Part shown: positions 23,183-35,946 of the stretch, one piece after another | Layout of the letters: every line of letters begins with the position of its first letter | Position numbering within the stretch: position 1 is the first letter of the stretch | Assembly (NCBI GenBank): GCA_035041965.1 | Contig: JAPYMA010001508.1 | Coordinates: forward strand, 1-64,000 | Source: Anisakis pegreffii | Lineage: Eukaryota; Nematoda; Chromadorea; Rhabditida; Anisakidae | Direction: 5' to 3' | DNA: 64,000 nucleotides | The notes under the pieces: generated by a model | The model's database searches: none | Seen by the model: the letters and a program-made list of their open reading frames with translations, nothing else | What the model was told of the DNA's origin: nothing | Made by a program: the position numbers and the translations under genes

Positions 23183-24152
23183 TGTGAAACATGGTTTTTT
23201 TTACCATGTAATATCTTGAAAGATCATCAGAAAAACAATAGGCCGACAAATTTTATTTAACGCGGAATGACGGGAAGTTTATACTAACGTTTTTTGCAAT
23301 CAGTGCAAAAAGACGGGAATGAATAGAATGGGAAGTCAATTGGAAATAAAATCGTCTCAGCATTGAGCGAGGGATTGAAAAAAACAGTAATAACTAAGGA
23401 CGATTCACTTTGATTAGCGATGATCACATTAATAGTTCATTAACATTTAATTGACGATGACGTAACACTTAATGTAACGTTAATTTAGACTGTAATTTTT
23501 AAGGTGCCGTCATGCATCCGATGAACTCATCGAAACGGAAACACTTTTCGTCGACTGTCACTGTAATCGTACAATTTGATTTTCTTTTACGGCATTCTTG
23601 CATTCTTCCATACCTTTTTGTAACTTTTTAATACTTTCTACCCAATTTCTTCGTTTTTTTTCAAATGTTTGCGTCTGTGTTTAAAAACATCAACAGCTTT
23701 CAGTCTGGCGATTGAGAAGTTACCCTAACGTGAATTTGATTTCTTTCATCATTTCCATATGAAATTCTTTTAGGGCAATTTCGAAGTTTATGTATAAATA
23801 TTGTTTTCGAAGATTGCTTTTGGGACAGTTTATTTATATATATTGCTAAACTGTTTTCCTATTTAAAATGTCTTCTCCAGTAAATTGTTCCTGTTCAAGA
23901 TATGAATAGCCCTTTAGATTCTGGACCCATTTGTTGTGTGTGAAGATTTGTGATGAACTTTTTTTTTGTAGAGCTTAAGATGGAGACCAGTATCTTTTCG
24001 GATATATCTACCAAATGAGACGGTCTCCGTTACGTTGTTGTGATCAATGATCATAAACTGTAATTCTGTTATCAGCATATGAATGGCAACATCGAATCAA
24101 TAGTTCGCGAGATCGCTTGTCGTTAAGGCTGTATAGATTTCAAAATTCGTAC
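23183..24152. other. Intergenic between divergent units
   Basis: AT-rich, no exon seen. If both neighbours are real, this holds the divergent promoters of the minus-strand candidate and the Reeler gene. Confidence 0.4.
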
Positions 24153-24163
24153 AAAATTTTCAG
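24153..24163 (+). other. Probable trans-splice acceptor for the Reeler gene
   Basis: ACAAAATTTTCAG ends at 24163, 39 nt before the ATG at 24203, matching the TTTTCAG nematode acceptor consensus. No upstream exon is visible. Confidence 0.5.
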
Positions 24164-24202
24164 AACGAGGGCTTTACAACTCACATTTTATTGTGCTACA
24201 CG

Positions 24203-26783
24203 ATGAGCTTTATGTTATTTGGAATCGTCATCATCAGTTTATGTGGTGCAAATGTTTACGGATGGCCTGATGGTGCACCGTGCAAAAAGAATGTTGTTGA
24301 TTCGATGAATCCGTTATTGGCTGAAGAGCATGCTGGTGGATTACAGGTACGCCAAGTACGAGTTGATGACTGATATCCATGAATGGATTTTCATCATTCA
24401 GGATTACTGGATAACGACTGTTTATTTATTCAAGTTAATTCATTTGAGTTTCCAATTCCTGCCCTTAATTTATCGAGAGTCGTTGGGCAGTTCTCACTAG
24501 AAGGATCGCTTGAAAGTATGGTCCCATTATGTGAGATAATGAACATCTCTTTCGACGCACTAATCATTTTGGTGATAATGAACCCTTATTCATTAACGTT
24601 CACTGGCACAATTTTAAAGTTGAAGGCGATCTCGATTTGCCCTTAACTTCGCATCAAAAATGATTGATCACCTCTTCAGCGATGCTTTCAGCATGAATAT
24701 TATGATGAAATGATTTTCAGCTTACGGAACCCCCGTACAGAATCGACCTGGACGCTAAATGTTACTGGAAGAATCAACCTATCACATGTATGGCTTTCAT
24801 TGTTATATCATTAATTATGTGGCAAAATCACTTTCAGAATTATCATTGCTATTTTCATTCTGGAAATTACACTACCTGGGCTGTTGTGCTCTTCCAATTC
24901 TTTCATTTTCTTTAATATGAGTAGGGGGGGTGGGAGGGGGTATGGGTCCGTCTAGTTCTCCCGTAAGAGGAAGCTGCTATCCAGCGGATGAACTCATATT
25001 TAAACAAATACGATGATTGCTATGTTTTCGTGGGTTTATCATAGAAGTCTGCTAAAGAAGGGTTTGATCTATGATAGCTCAAAGCATTCGTGATTTGTGA
25101 TCCTTAATGTAAGGCGCTTAAGAATCCCAGTAACATCCAATCGCCTGCAACATACAATGAATCTAAGCTACACATCCTACGATCTATAGCCTAAGCACTT
25201 TCAAGTAATTCCAATAGTAATCGTCATAATTGCAGTAACTTTGAGAGGAAATACAACGAAAACATACTTCAAAGGGTTCGTCATACAACCGCTGATTTAC
25301 AAAGGTATTCGAAAAGGAAAACGGTTTGTTCCTAAATATTTCTTTAATTTGAACTGTTTCCATTGTATTTTAACCATTTTTGAAGCGTTCATTTCCAAAT
25401 GTGAGCATTGATTCCGAGAGACATCGTTCATATAAACGGCTCATTTACGAACAAAAAGCTTAATTGCCATGTCTGAAGAAAATCATTATGGGGAAAATTA
25501 TTCGCCGCTATTTTTTCGAACAATCATAACCTCCTTCCTAAAAAAATCACTTCCTAAATGATCTCAAATTAGATCTCGCAATAATGAAAGTTCAAAAATC
25601 ATTATTTGTTGACTTCTCAGTGAATCTCACTTGAATATCCACTGATGTGTTCCACTAGTTTCTGAGATTCGCTGCTATCGAATTAAGATTGCGACAAGTG
25701 ATTTTTGCGAATACATTTGCGTTTGGTGACAGTTGAGGTAAACGTTCACGTCATCGTTTCGATCGAATAAAATTAAATTTGTGTTCCTTTAATTGATTTT
25801 CTTCTAATGAAATACACGTAGCATTGTTAGATGTGTTGAAGGAGTGGTAAATTGGTTCGATTAGATGACAACGGTTCATGGAGACAACAGTGCTTCAGAA
25901 CTCAAGACTCGGTGACGAACGCTCACGAGGAGGATAAAAATGAACTCAAATTGTGGTGGAAGAACGATAAAGATGATGATTACACAATACAGTTCGTGTG
26001 AGTTTACGTCCAATTATAGAATGGCTTGCCTGAAGTATCATAGCAATACCACAGCATTCTTTACTCACATCAGACAGTACAGTCATATAAAAAACACTTC
26101 TTATTAAAGCGTTGGATATGTGAAGAAAGACCAATTCATCAAGTTTTCTATTTCATTCTGAGCGATTTTTTGGTGTGAATCATCTGTTTGTGTTGCGATT
26201 AGTTATTATGAGAAGAATAGTCTCGTTGATAAATGATTGAATGATACATCTGGGAACGAGAAATGGGACGGTTCAATCGTTTGCCTAAAAATCCAAATTG
26301 ATCAATTGATATTTTCGATTAGCTTCATCAATTCAAAGTTACACTCTCACAAAGATAGTGGCTGTAGGCGTGAAAATGCAGCCAACAAAATAAAAGGGAA
26401 GCAATTATCAGCATCAGCCTCGTAATTAATTGTCAACAACAGTGTGTAATGTGCTGAAGAAATTTGTTGAACGAAATCGCTCGAATGTCGGTCGTTGTCA
26501 TTTTCGTTAGGTTGATGAAATAAATATTTTACGACACTTAATCAATTGTGAGAAACGATTGTAACGACGACAAAAACAACAACAACGCAATCCACATTAA
26601 ACTATTTAATGATGAATTAATTTCAGCGCAACTGTGGTTAAGTCACAACGTGTCTTCTGGGTGAAGAGTGTCCTCTCAAAACCACTACCACCGTGTCGAT
26701 TGCATCGTACTTTTGAAGATTATCAGCCACCGCCTATAACGCCACCCCCAGAATTGCATCCGTTCAAATTGAGGAATTTCTAA
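24203..26783 (+). CDS. Secreted Reeler (reelin N-terminal) domain protein, 5 exons
   Basis: Exons 24203-24346, 24721-24787, 25236-25323, 25842-25997 and 26627-26783 join in frame to 203 residues. A signal peptide (MSFMLFGIVIISLCGANVYG) precedes a Reeler domain of about residues 20-175. Family marks are WPDGAPC, VDSMNPL, EHAGGLQ, the PPYRIDLDAKCYW segment, ITLTLRG, the YFKGFVIQPLIYKG strand, SWRQQCF and the final FVATVVKSQRVFWVKS strands. A Pro-rich tail follows (PPPITPPPELHP). The domain occurs in reelin, F-spondin, ferric-chelate-reductase-like and insect defence proteins; here it stands alone without EGF or cytochrome b561 parts, so the protein is probably extracellular. The exon 3 donor (GTTTGT) and exon 4 acceptor (25842, or 25845) are the least certain; they change only one residue. 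A poly(A) signal follows. Confidence 0.88.
24922..24956 (+). other. G-quadruplex-capable tract in Reeler intron 2
   Basis: Consecutive G runs of about 7, 3, 5 and 3 separated by one to three bases (GGGGGGGTGGGAGGGGG then TATGGG) match the G4 pattern. G-rich tracts are otherwise nearly absent from this AT-rich window. It is on the coding strand of the intron, so the RNA could also fold. Confidence 0.6.
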
Positions 26784-26811
26784 TCAATCTTCTAAATTCA
26801 TTTATCGTCCA

Positions 26812-26817
26812 AATAAA
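26812..26817 (+). terminator. Poly(A) signal of the Reeler gene
   Basis: AATAAA lies 28 nt after the stop codon, with a second AATAAA-like ATAAAA a few bases on. Confidence 0.75.
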
Positions 26818-28164
26818 GATGAATAAAAGAAATCGAATTGTGTTCGTTCGTCTATTCGTTTTTTAGGCTTTCTGTTAATGTCATGCTGCTGCTGCTGCCT
26901 CCATTTCAATGTCACTTCATCAATGCCTCAATTCCAAATCGATTCTCTCTAATTGAACAAGTCGTGATAATTGTTTTATTGCTGCTACATCTAATGAAAT
27001 TCCTCGCATTATTTTACACAGTAATGTGTGTTCCGGTCCTATTGCACATGAAATGATAGGCTTCTTAATTAAGTGAAAGAAACTAATTAGTATGCGGATG
27101 AGGTGGTCGAGTGTTTAAATAGCACTCTTCAATATCAATACCATGCAATTTGTTTGTTGCTTCGGTGTAGAAAGTAAAGGGTTGATGAAGCTGTGAACGT
27201 TTTGTCCACCAATTATAACGTTTTATGAGGTAAATTATGTGCTAATCAACATCGTCAAAAGTCGACTTTTATGTTAAACGTTAACAGTCGACTTTTATGT
27301 TTTTATTTTATACGACGAATATTTCCGGAAGTCAGTATAGAATTGATGAGTCGAACAAATGGGTAATCAGCAAAGAATTGCACTAGTTCACAGAAAGATC
27401 ACCAGGCTGAATTCTAATTCCGTTGTTGTTTCAAGTGTGTTTTGGTGTACGCTGGATCGAGTACCGATAAACTTGCTTCACGCGATCTGGCGATGAGATA
27501 TAGTTTCAAAAAGTTACAATTCATCATATGTCTTGTGGGATCCAGTGTTGTTTGGAAACGGTTCTGGGTGATTAATTATAATGTGTGGATGTGGCTAAAG
27601 CTTTCAACTTGATTACTTTTGCTACTATGATGAATTGTTTATGAAGTTTAGCGTACTAGTGCAAAAGCAAAATTTATTTTTAGGAGAACGGTGTAGAGGA
27701 TAAAAAGTTCAGTTCATACATTTAATTGCTAACGTATAATGTTGCATTTTATGCGAGTTAGTTCGTGTTTGCCTTAGAATTGTATCAGTCATAAATATTT
27801 ATTTTCATTCATTATCTACTATTTGAGTGACATTTGATCAACAAGAATGCACATTTAATGTTTCGTTTATTTCGGTTTTTTTTTGTGTGTGGAACGTTTT
27901 GGACTTTAATGACAATGCATTCAGCTGCTTGCCCTCTCCTCATTAAGCAGAAATAAAACTGTCACTGGTCCATCTTGCTTGCAGCATCGAATTTATGTCA
28001 ATTGTTTCAACTGAACCTTCTCCATTTTGGTCAGTTCCCAACTCTAAATCGCATCTTCATATCACTCTCAGAAATATTATTTTACAAAGAGTTAGATGTA
28101 CAATTTCTGTATTATGTAGCGAATACATGCTGAAATTTTGTTGCCTTTAGTTGAAAGTATTTAC

Positions 28165-28284
28165 TCATGATTTGAGCTGGTTGAATCAGTCTCATCTGCA
28201 TAATCTCGACAATATTCCCTGGATGCATCTCAGAGGACACACGCATTCGGTGCAGATATTTGAGTGGATAAATTCCAGACAGTC
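28165..28284 (-). CDS. Candidate internal exon, unknown protein
   Basis: On the minus strand ATTCGTTAG precedes 120 open nt that end at ATGA|GTAAAT, a good donor, in phases 2-in and 1-out. The translation (LSGIYPLKYLHRMRVSSEM, then HPGNIVEIMQMRLIQPAQIM) has balanced composition and higher GC than the surroundings. No neighbouring exon or family was identified. Confidence 0.25.
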
Positions 28285-29202
28285 CTAACGAATCAGTTGA
28301 GGATTGTTGACGAATCAAATTGTTGATTCAATAACCATATAATATGGCATTAATATCAACATTATTCCAATCAACTGCTGATGATCACCGACAGTGGTCT
28401 CGAGTGGTTCGATTTGTGAGCTGAACGAAATTTTCGCAGATTATGAACACAATCTTTGTGCGCAAGCATATACATATCTAAATATTTTTTAAAATCGCAC
28501 TGAACAGCATTTCAATACATTTTTACGCCTATTCTGGTATCACTGGGACTTTCACTCTTCCGCCTCATTTATCACTCAATTGAAATCCAACGATCCTCCT
28601 CACTATGTGTGAGTGAAATCCATTCTTGCGTATCCAATTTTCTCTCTTCACTCGCGATCAAATCAACTCTTTGGTGCTTCCTGCACCGATAGTCGCTAAA
28701 AACCTCCTGAGACTATCTTCATGACTTGTGGGAAGTTAAACCCAGTTTGTAAAAAAACAGAAAATAGCTTGATTGAATGCTGAAATACTGTTGATGATAA
28801 TGTGAAGTTGATGTGATGTGCGAAGTTCTTGTGTTTGTTGAATAATAATGTAATACATTTTGCTAGGCAGTGATCAAATGATTTAATGATTAACTGGATT
28901 GTGATGTAGCGATTACACAGACTTCTAATCTTGTTTTGCATCTTATCGGCAGTCTTGTTCAAGTTCCCGTGCTGAGTCTGTTCTTTGGTGCTCTATTAGG
29001 ATTAAAGCCGAGTGGCTAGTACCATACAATTCATCATCTTAGAATGCACTGCACGAATTATCGTCATATCTACTACTCTAGCATGCGCTATTGGCGTGTA
29101 TGAGAGATATAATTGCTTCTATTCATAGCTTTCGCATCATTAATATCTAATGATCAATGTAAATAGCTACGAGCAATCTGATTCAATTCTGTTCTTGTTT
29201 GT

Positions 29203-29265
29203 GGTGTTATTATCATTATTTATTATTGTTATTATCGTTATTATTATTAGTTTCATTATTCTTAT

Positions 29266-29311
<46 letters not shown>

Positions 29312-29399
29312 CGTTATTATTATTGGTTTCATTACTGTTATTTATTATTATTATTATCGTTATTATTATTAGTTTCATTACTATTATTTATGATTATTG
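29203..29399 (+). repeat. (TTA)n microsatellite with a larger repeating unit
   Basis: An uninterrupted ATT run of about 14 units spans roughly 29268-29311. It is flanked by recurring blocks of the form TCGTTATTATTATTRGTTTC+ATTACT/CTTATT at about 29236, 29311 and 29357. The whole segment is an expanded compound microsatellite. Confidence 0.9.
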
Positions 29400-30339
29400 T
29401 TGTTTTCGTTGTTTGGCGCAATCGATCACAACAATCATCATTCATTCGATTGCAGTAATATCCAGGAAACAAACTCTTCTGTTTTAAGTCATTCAGTGAG
29501 TTTCATTTGAAGTTAGCTCATAGAAAAAACTCAAATGTTAACCGAAGAAGCATACGTGATCTATACGTGATTATCAAAAACAGTCGATATTTTGGGACCA
29601 ACCACATCACGGGAATCAACAAATTTCATTTCATTTCAAAATTATGAACAACCATAAAATCGCCAGCGATCATGATATTCCCAAGAAATGGATTCGCTCG
29701 TCAACAACAACAACAATAACAACAAAAAAGTAAAAAACCGCAGAAAATTGTCGCCATCCCTTCCATAATGGTGTATCGACAAATGAATTATGTTTTCATG
29801 ATCACACGCCAACTCGCCTCAGCGATGAATGAGCAATCAAATTTTTACTTCCGAAAATTCGCAAAAAATATCGAAATTTACATTTTAATTATCTTCATTC
29901 TAGTCATGCTTTCGAATAAAGCCAATTAAAATTCACCTATTTTTGAAACCGACTGCGGATGTTCTAACGCACCTCTGTACTCTTTATTCACATGCAATCG
30001 TGCAATTACACGAGTCTCATCGTCTTCGAACTATTCGTTAACATTTTTACTGTTCCACATACTCGAAAAATATATTCCGTCAACAATTTCTTCACATTCA
30101 TTCGGTTTAATTGCACCAAACGCAGTTCTTTGCTTCGCGACATCTCTTCCTCAATGTTTTTCAGAAGACACTCTTTGCTTTCCAGACGATTCTAAAAGAC
30201 TCTTTTAAAATATTCATTAGAGAGTATCCACTCTACATACTCATTTGCTTAGTACCGTCTCCAATTTCGCTTCAACTGATTTGTTGCTGTCTGAAACAAA
30301 AAACCTACTAACTGCATCGTTTCTGGGAACAAATTTCAG

Positions 30340-30500
30340 CACTCACGATCAGTCAGTTTGAAATCGTTCGTTCTCGACTCATGCAGGTTTACTGGGATTA
30401 TGAATGGAAAGCGTTGAATAATTTGCAAATGTTCTCAAATTCACTTCAACGAGAACTTTTTTTTGCCATTTCGAAACGCGAATGTCTCAGATTTCTTACG
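30340..30500 (+). CDS. Orphan exon, weakly like a cyclic-nucleotide-gated channel C-linker
   Basis: The acceptor AACAAATTTCAG is followed by an open stretch reading LTISQFEIVRSRLMQVYWDY, then EWKALNNLQMFSNSLQREL and ISKRECLRFLT, to a GTTCGT donor or to TAA at 30507. The order of a basic helix, Y-x-D-Y-x-W and L-x-x-x-L-x-x-E-L resembles the C-linker that precedes the nucleotide-binding domain in CNG/HCN-type channels. No pore or nucleotide-binding exon was found nearby, so this is a remnant, part of a widely spaced gene, or coincidence. Confidence 0.28.
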
Positions 30501-33500
30501 GTTCGTTAAGGTCGGAAAATATCATTTGCTCGAATATGTTTAAGAACGAAGTGATACGTACGTATCATTGATACGTCATGAAAAAGTGTTGAAAAGAGAT
30601 TTATTCAACAAATAATTACTTGAATGCATTACATGTGCCATCCATGAATGGCTGGCTGGTCGGTTTGCTTGTTTGTTCGTATTCATGGCACAGGATAGCC
30701 AATATTCGACAGCTATAGCTTGTGCTATATGAATGAAAATAGAGAAGAACAGTGCAAAAAAAAGCATCTGAAGAATCGATTCAGAATATATGCTAAGGAA
30801 TAATTGAATAGGTAGGTGTGTCTACTTATACTTTCTTATATATGCATGTTAGACGTAGGTACTAACAAGAGATGCAACGTCTCCAGATACAATTCACTAA
30901 CAAGTGTATCATGTCATCAAATATGCATTGAGATTTTGAAGTGCGATATGTGAGAAGTGAATTGAACCGAATACAATGTTGGTTAACGATCACAGCGATG
31001 ATGGTGTTGACAGAAAGGCTTCATTCATTTCGAGAGTTTGCTCAAAAGAAGAAGTGCTACGCAATCTTACGTTCTTTTTTTTTTCATGCTCAAAGAAGAA
31101 TATCAAGACGAGCATGAACTAAATTGCCAAGTTGAAGTGAATTGAATAACTGGGTAGCATCTACCTACCGCATAATAGGAACGAAGGAAAAATTTGAAAT
31201 GTGCGAGAAATTAATTATTTACAAGAGGTGTTTGCAGGTTTTTATTCTGCTCTTTGTTTTGAGAATCTCTTCTGTTGTTGTTACTTCAATCGTTCCGTTT
31301 GTTTCTTCACTCATAAAAATTCCTTTCCACTGGTTTTTATCACTGATTTTACTTGACCACGAAAGTTTCTTCAGTTCTTTTCAGCAACAATGCGATTTTT
31401 GAAAGAGTACAATCAAAAAGTATTGCAAGATTAAAGGTGTTGAAGAGAACGTCTAGATTGATTTGTCATAAAGACGACGTCTAACATCCTCACTAAGCAT
31501 TACTTCAAAAAGCAAACACCTCTGCCTATTGATCTGATAGAATTAAACAAAACGTGAACGATTGCATTAGCCACAATATGTGCTCAATGATAATACTGAT
31601 TTTACGCACAAACAAACGAGCGAAAGAAAATCTGCGAAATAAATTCACTCGAGTGGATAATCGAAAGTAACGAAGATGTGCTAACAATCAAGATGCTAAA
31701 CGATCCATCCGATGGATCAGCCATATTCTGCACTGATTTTAAAATATTCTCAAGCATCAGTTCTTTCACTTCAATACCTTCATCGACTTGACAGTTAATT
31801 CGACTGAAACCATTCGTTATTCTTTGATCATTGGACGCATACGAAGTGTTTTGATCGTATTCGCATGTCAACTTGCATCAATCGCTCATTCGTTGAATTC
31901 TTGAGAGCTTTCAATGGCAATTTCGCTGAATTTCACAAAAAACAGTCCACGAATGCCCAGTTTTCCATTGCGCTTCAAATATTGAAGTTACTCAAGTATT
32001 AATTACTTTCTAAGTAATGGTTCGCGATTACTGAAATGTCATTAAAATAACAATTGGAATTGTCTTTAGAAAAGATGAAATAATAACGGAATATCGAAAC
32101 CAGAGAATGTTCGAATTTAGGATTAGGTTAAATTTATTAGCTTCAAAGTGAACATTTGACGCAATAATTTTATGATGAACTAACTGCTTTGCCCATCAAA
32201 ATATGATGGTTTCTTTTCAATTTCAAATTCGAGAAAACGATCATCAAATTAATTTTAATGGGTTTTTCTAGTCGATTTAGATGATAATCAGCCAAAGATG
32301 ATTGCGTTTTTTTGTGGAGGGATTCGTGCCGTTTCGACTTTATTCGATGCTGATAATACGAAAAGTTTTCGAGCTTACAAAAAAAGGAGTGCTCTGAATG
32401 AAATGTTTATGTTCGTGACTGAATTCACTTGATCCCTAATCGAGAGCAGAGCGTTCTGCGAAAAATTTATGGTCAATTCTGTTGCAGTAAACACGACGAC
32501 ATTCACTGCAACTGTTTTCATGCTGAATTTTTGAGTGCTTGACAAATGTTTTTTTTTTGTGGAAATGTTTACAGAATAATCCGATGAGATCTATCGAACT
32601 GCGTTTCCAATTTGTGCGCTAATCTGTTTTCAATTCATCCGTAAGGAATTTGAACTGGATTAGGTGATTAATCGACACAAAACGTTGTTCACAATACTGG
32701 CTAGTTAACTGCATTTCGTCAACACCATTCAGAAAACAACTCACTCAGCTGTGGTATAATATCATTATCTTTGCCATTCGCTGCTCCACAATGACATTCG
32801 TTTCGGTTGATTTATTCATCACAATCATAATGATGCCAACGACGACTGCTTCGAATCGACTACCGCTGCTGATGATGATGCTTGAATTCAGATCTATTAC
32901 CATCATTCAACGTCGATTGCTCGGCTGCTGCGGCTGCCGTCGCTGGCTATTTGGAATGTGATCATTTCCACTCAACGCAGCCAATAGTTTCAAATCATAA
33001 ATCACTAACGAGCCGCGAGTATCAACCAAATTCGTGAGGATTATGAAACTAGCCAACTGAATAAGTAGAGGAACATCGATAGCGAGTGACCAATTGCTAA
33101 ATTCAGCCATTTTCGCAATTGATTGGCTTCCGATTCTGAGCCTATTATCAGCCTCGTTAACTCACTTAACGGAAACAATGTTTCATTGATGCTTTTTCGC
33201 GTGATCGAATAGAAATTGTTTCATTCAGTCATTATTGTCGTACATCGCTGAAACTCGGAATGCTTATAATGATCTCTTTTTTTTTTGTCTTCTCTAGCAT
33301 AAATAATGATTGTGCGGCTAAAATATTGTTGAGATGGTTTATATTATTCATTGCTTTGGCATTAACTAAGATGCTATAAAAATAGCAAAATATTATGACG
33401 CAAGTACATTTCACACAGTGTCAGTTGCTGCAACCATCAAATGCGCAATAATTTATTCGAACTCGAAGACCATCTGATCTGCACGAACGAACGAACGAAA

Positions 33501-35457
33501 AAGAACTCCGATCAACGATCGAAACAATGCGATGTGCTTGAGTGTGTGTGTGCACGAGATTGAATGCTAATCCATGAATGTTTAGATATTCGTATATCAA
33601 TAGACACATACTTATGTAGGCATATTCGTTCTCATATCACGCTTACGTATGTATATCCGACTGAGAAGATTATTCGTATTCAGTTTGGTTGAGAAGACAT
33701 CTTCGAGTTAATTCAATTGGTGTTGTGAGATGCTCTTGAAAGTGCTTTTCGGGAGAAACGAGTGATGAGAGCAATTTACGAAACTGTGGTTGCTTAGCTA
33801 CTTGGTCGACCCAATATTCGGGAAGAACAATCATTATTATGCAATCGTTCGTTGCTCATCACAATTTTGATCCCATTCAATTAGGTGAATTTGCTTACGA
33901 TTAGCTCTCTACCATACCAGTTTGATTTCGCCGTCATATATTGTTGGAATATTCTGAACAATGCTTGAAATCCACTGGGACTGTCGGATAAATTTATCTC
34001 GATTCTAAGATATTTCCGGCAGTGTTCGCTGCAGACAATAATTCAAAGATAATCATAAATCCGTGGAATTGGCGGCGGTCATTTCTCTTGGGATATAAGC
34101 TGCAAGGAGTGCGAGGTTCGCGTCTGCAAATAATGTTTGGCTAGTCTAATTAGTTCAGTGGCTCATTTGAACACCGGTTTCGATGAATTGATGGCACTCC
34201 ATTCGAAGATATGAATGGTTAGGTTATGATAAGAAAAAGAGCGCACTCAGTCATTTCTGAGGGCAAAAAAAAAGAGCCTTTCAAAACCATCTTTTCAGCG
34301 ATGTGTTATTTCTTTTCAACGTTATTTTTGATGTGTCGTCATCAATTTTATATTTGACAGTTACGAAGATAAGTTGCGTGCCGTACAACACTGGATGCAT
34401 CTATTCGTTCAGTCATTCATAAGCAAATTCAAATACAAACGAGACTGAGTGATACTTGTCCACGGTGAACCATGAAACTATCATCTATCATTTCATTCAC
34501 TGTTTGCGGGTGTTCGTTCGTTCGTTCGACTTCGACTTTGAATTCATTGTTCTGCTTATTCTTAGAACTAAAATTTTAAAACTATTCAACGATTCAATTC
34601 ATCGGATTCATGTCGTTTTCGCCTGTTTTTGCTAACAGAGGAATTCAATGGAATACATTAATAAATGAAGCAAATATCTGATGAGATTCAATAGTCCCAT
34701 CCTTGCAACGAAATGTATCTGTGGTCTACTACATACCCGTTAAATACTTCTATTCGTACCTTTTCACTTCGTTCCACTCGATCAGATATTATCATTGATA
34801 CGTACCTATATGCGACTATGTATTTGATTTGTGAATACAATCATTAACTTATGAATGGTCGATTTTGCAATGTAAATCAAGCTTATCAGAAAATTGCGAG
34901 GATGAAAAATAATTGAGGCTTGATTGATTGCTCTTTTTGAGCGAGTGAGAGAAAATTTCAATTGTTCCTAATCATCATAATTGTGAGATCCGTAAACATA
35001 TCTAAAATCAGCTCATTCATCAGCGATGAATTGTAATAGCAGTGTACTTTGTCCAGCTGATTTTCCGTATTTATTATGCACGTTATTCAACGAAGTCTTC
35101 AGTTTTGTTGAGGCTTCTTCGTGCTCATTTGAGCGCATGCATTCCATATCTCTTCATGTTTTCGTCATTTGTCGATTGTGTTTGCATACGGCTATTTATT
35201 ATTGTTGAATTGATCGTGCACCATCACATCGAACTCGGCAATCGTTCATTCTGTCTCGTTTTTGCTATAGAATTGTTTCTTTTGCATTTTCTTTCATTCA
35301 TAAATTGCAAAAATAAATTGCACCGTACCATTCAATAGAAATTCTTTCAATTGTTCGTATGGTCGTAATTAACAATGGATGAAATTAGTAATCGCTCGCT
35401 GCCTTCTTAAATCAAATCGCCTATGATACTTGAGCAAGTATTATTCAAAAATGATAC

Positions 35458-35483
35458 AATTCAATTCAATTCAATTCAATTCA
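35458..35483 (+). repeat. (CAATT)n pentamer run
   Basis: Five tandem CAATT units. A small microsatellite about 465 bp upstream of the membrane-protein gene. Confidence 0.8.
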
Positions 35484-35946
35484 AAATTCAGATGATATGG
35501 TAAGAAATTTGTGAACAATTCGTAAAAGACTATGATATCGGAAACGATTTTTTTGTCCATCTTAAATAGTACTTAAGAGTTGATGTGATGATTATGATGT
35601 TGATAATGGATCACTGTGGGCGCGGTCATGTCATAATACTGTCAAATGTGTGTATGTGCATGTATGATAGTGATGCTGATGCTGTGTGTTTGAACTTTGA
35701 ATTTTGTGTTTATATTTCAGTTTGTTTAGAATGAAACTTTATGTTAAGACCCACTGAAGTAAACGTAAAGTTTCATAAACTAAAGTTGGTCTTAGTAGCA
35801 ATCATTTATCATTATCGTATCGGTGCAGTCTTCATCTGTTAGCAATGATTTTGATTAATTTCAAATAAATGGCGTGTTTTTGACACCGAAATCATGACGT
35901 TTTGTTTCGTGAATGACTACTATTCCATGTGCATAATTTGCTCACA

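Larger units (their letters stand above)
26818..35946. other. 9 kb desert with microsatellites and two orphan exon candidates
   Basis: Contains the TTA microsatellite, candidate exons at 28165-28284 (-) and 30340-30500 (+), and a TTCAA pentamer run at 35458-35483. A short AGTCGACTTTTATGTT direct repeat with a palindromic AAAGTCGACTTT core lies at 27257-27302. Other open frames, such as 31602-31871 (-), 32907-33110 (-) and 30576-30767 (-, signal-peptide-like), lack adequate splice support. Confidence 0.4.

Noticed and set aside
24347..24373. Read-through of Reeler exon 1 to a stop
   Set aside because: The donor after GGLQ joins in phase to the conserved LTEPPYRID exon, so the extension is intronic.
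30576..30767. 63-codon minus-strand frame with signal-peptide-like start after TTCTTCAG
   Set aside because: The hydrophobic start comes from a poly-T run, the rest has no family features, and an acceptor directly abutting the ATG is unusual.
31602..31871. 89-codon minus-strand frame with acidic, protein-like middle
   Set aside because: The acceptor (GATGCAAG) and donor options are poor and nothing adjacent can be spliced to it.
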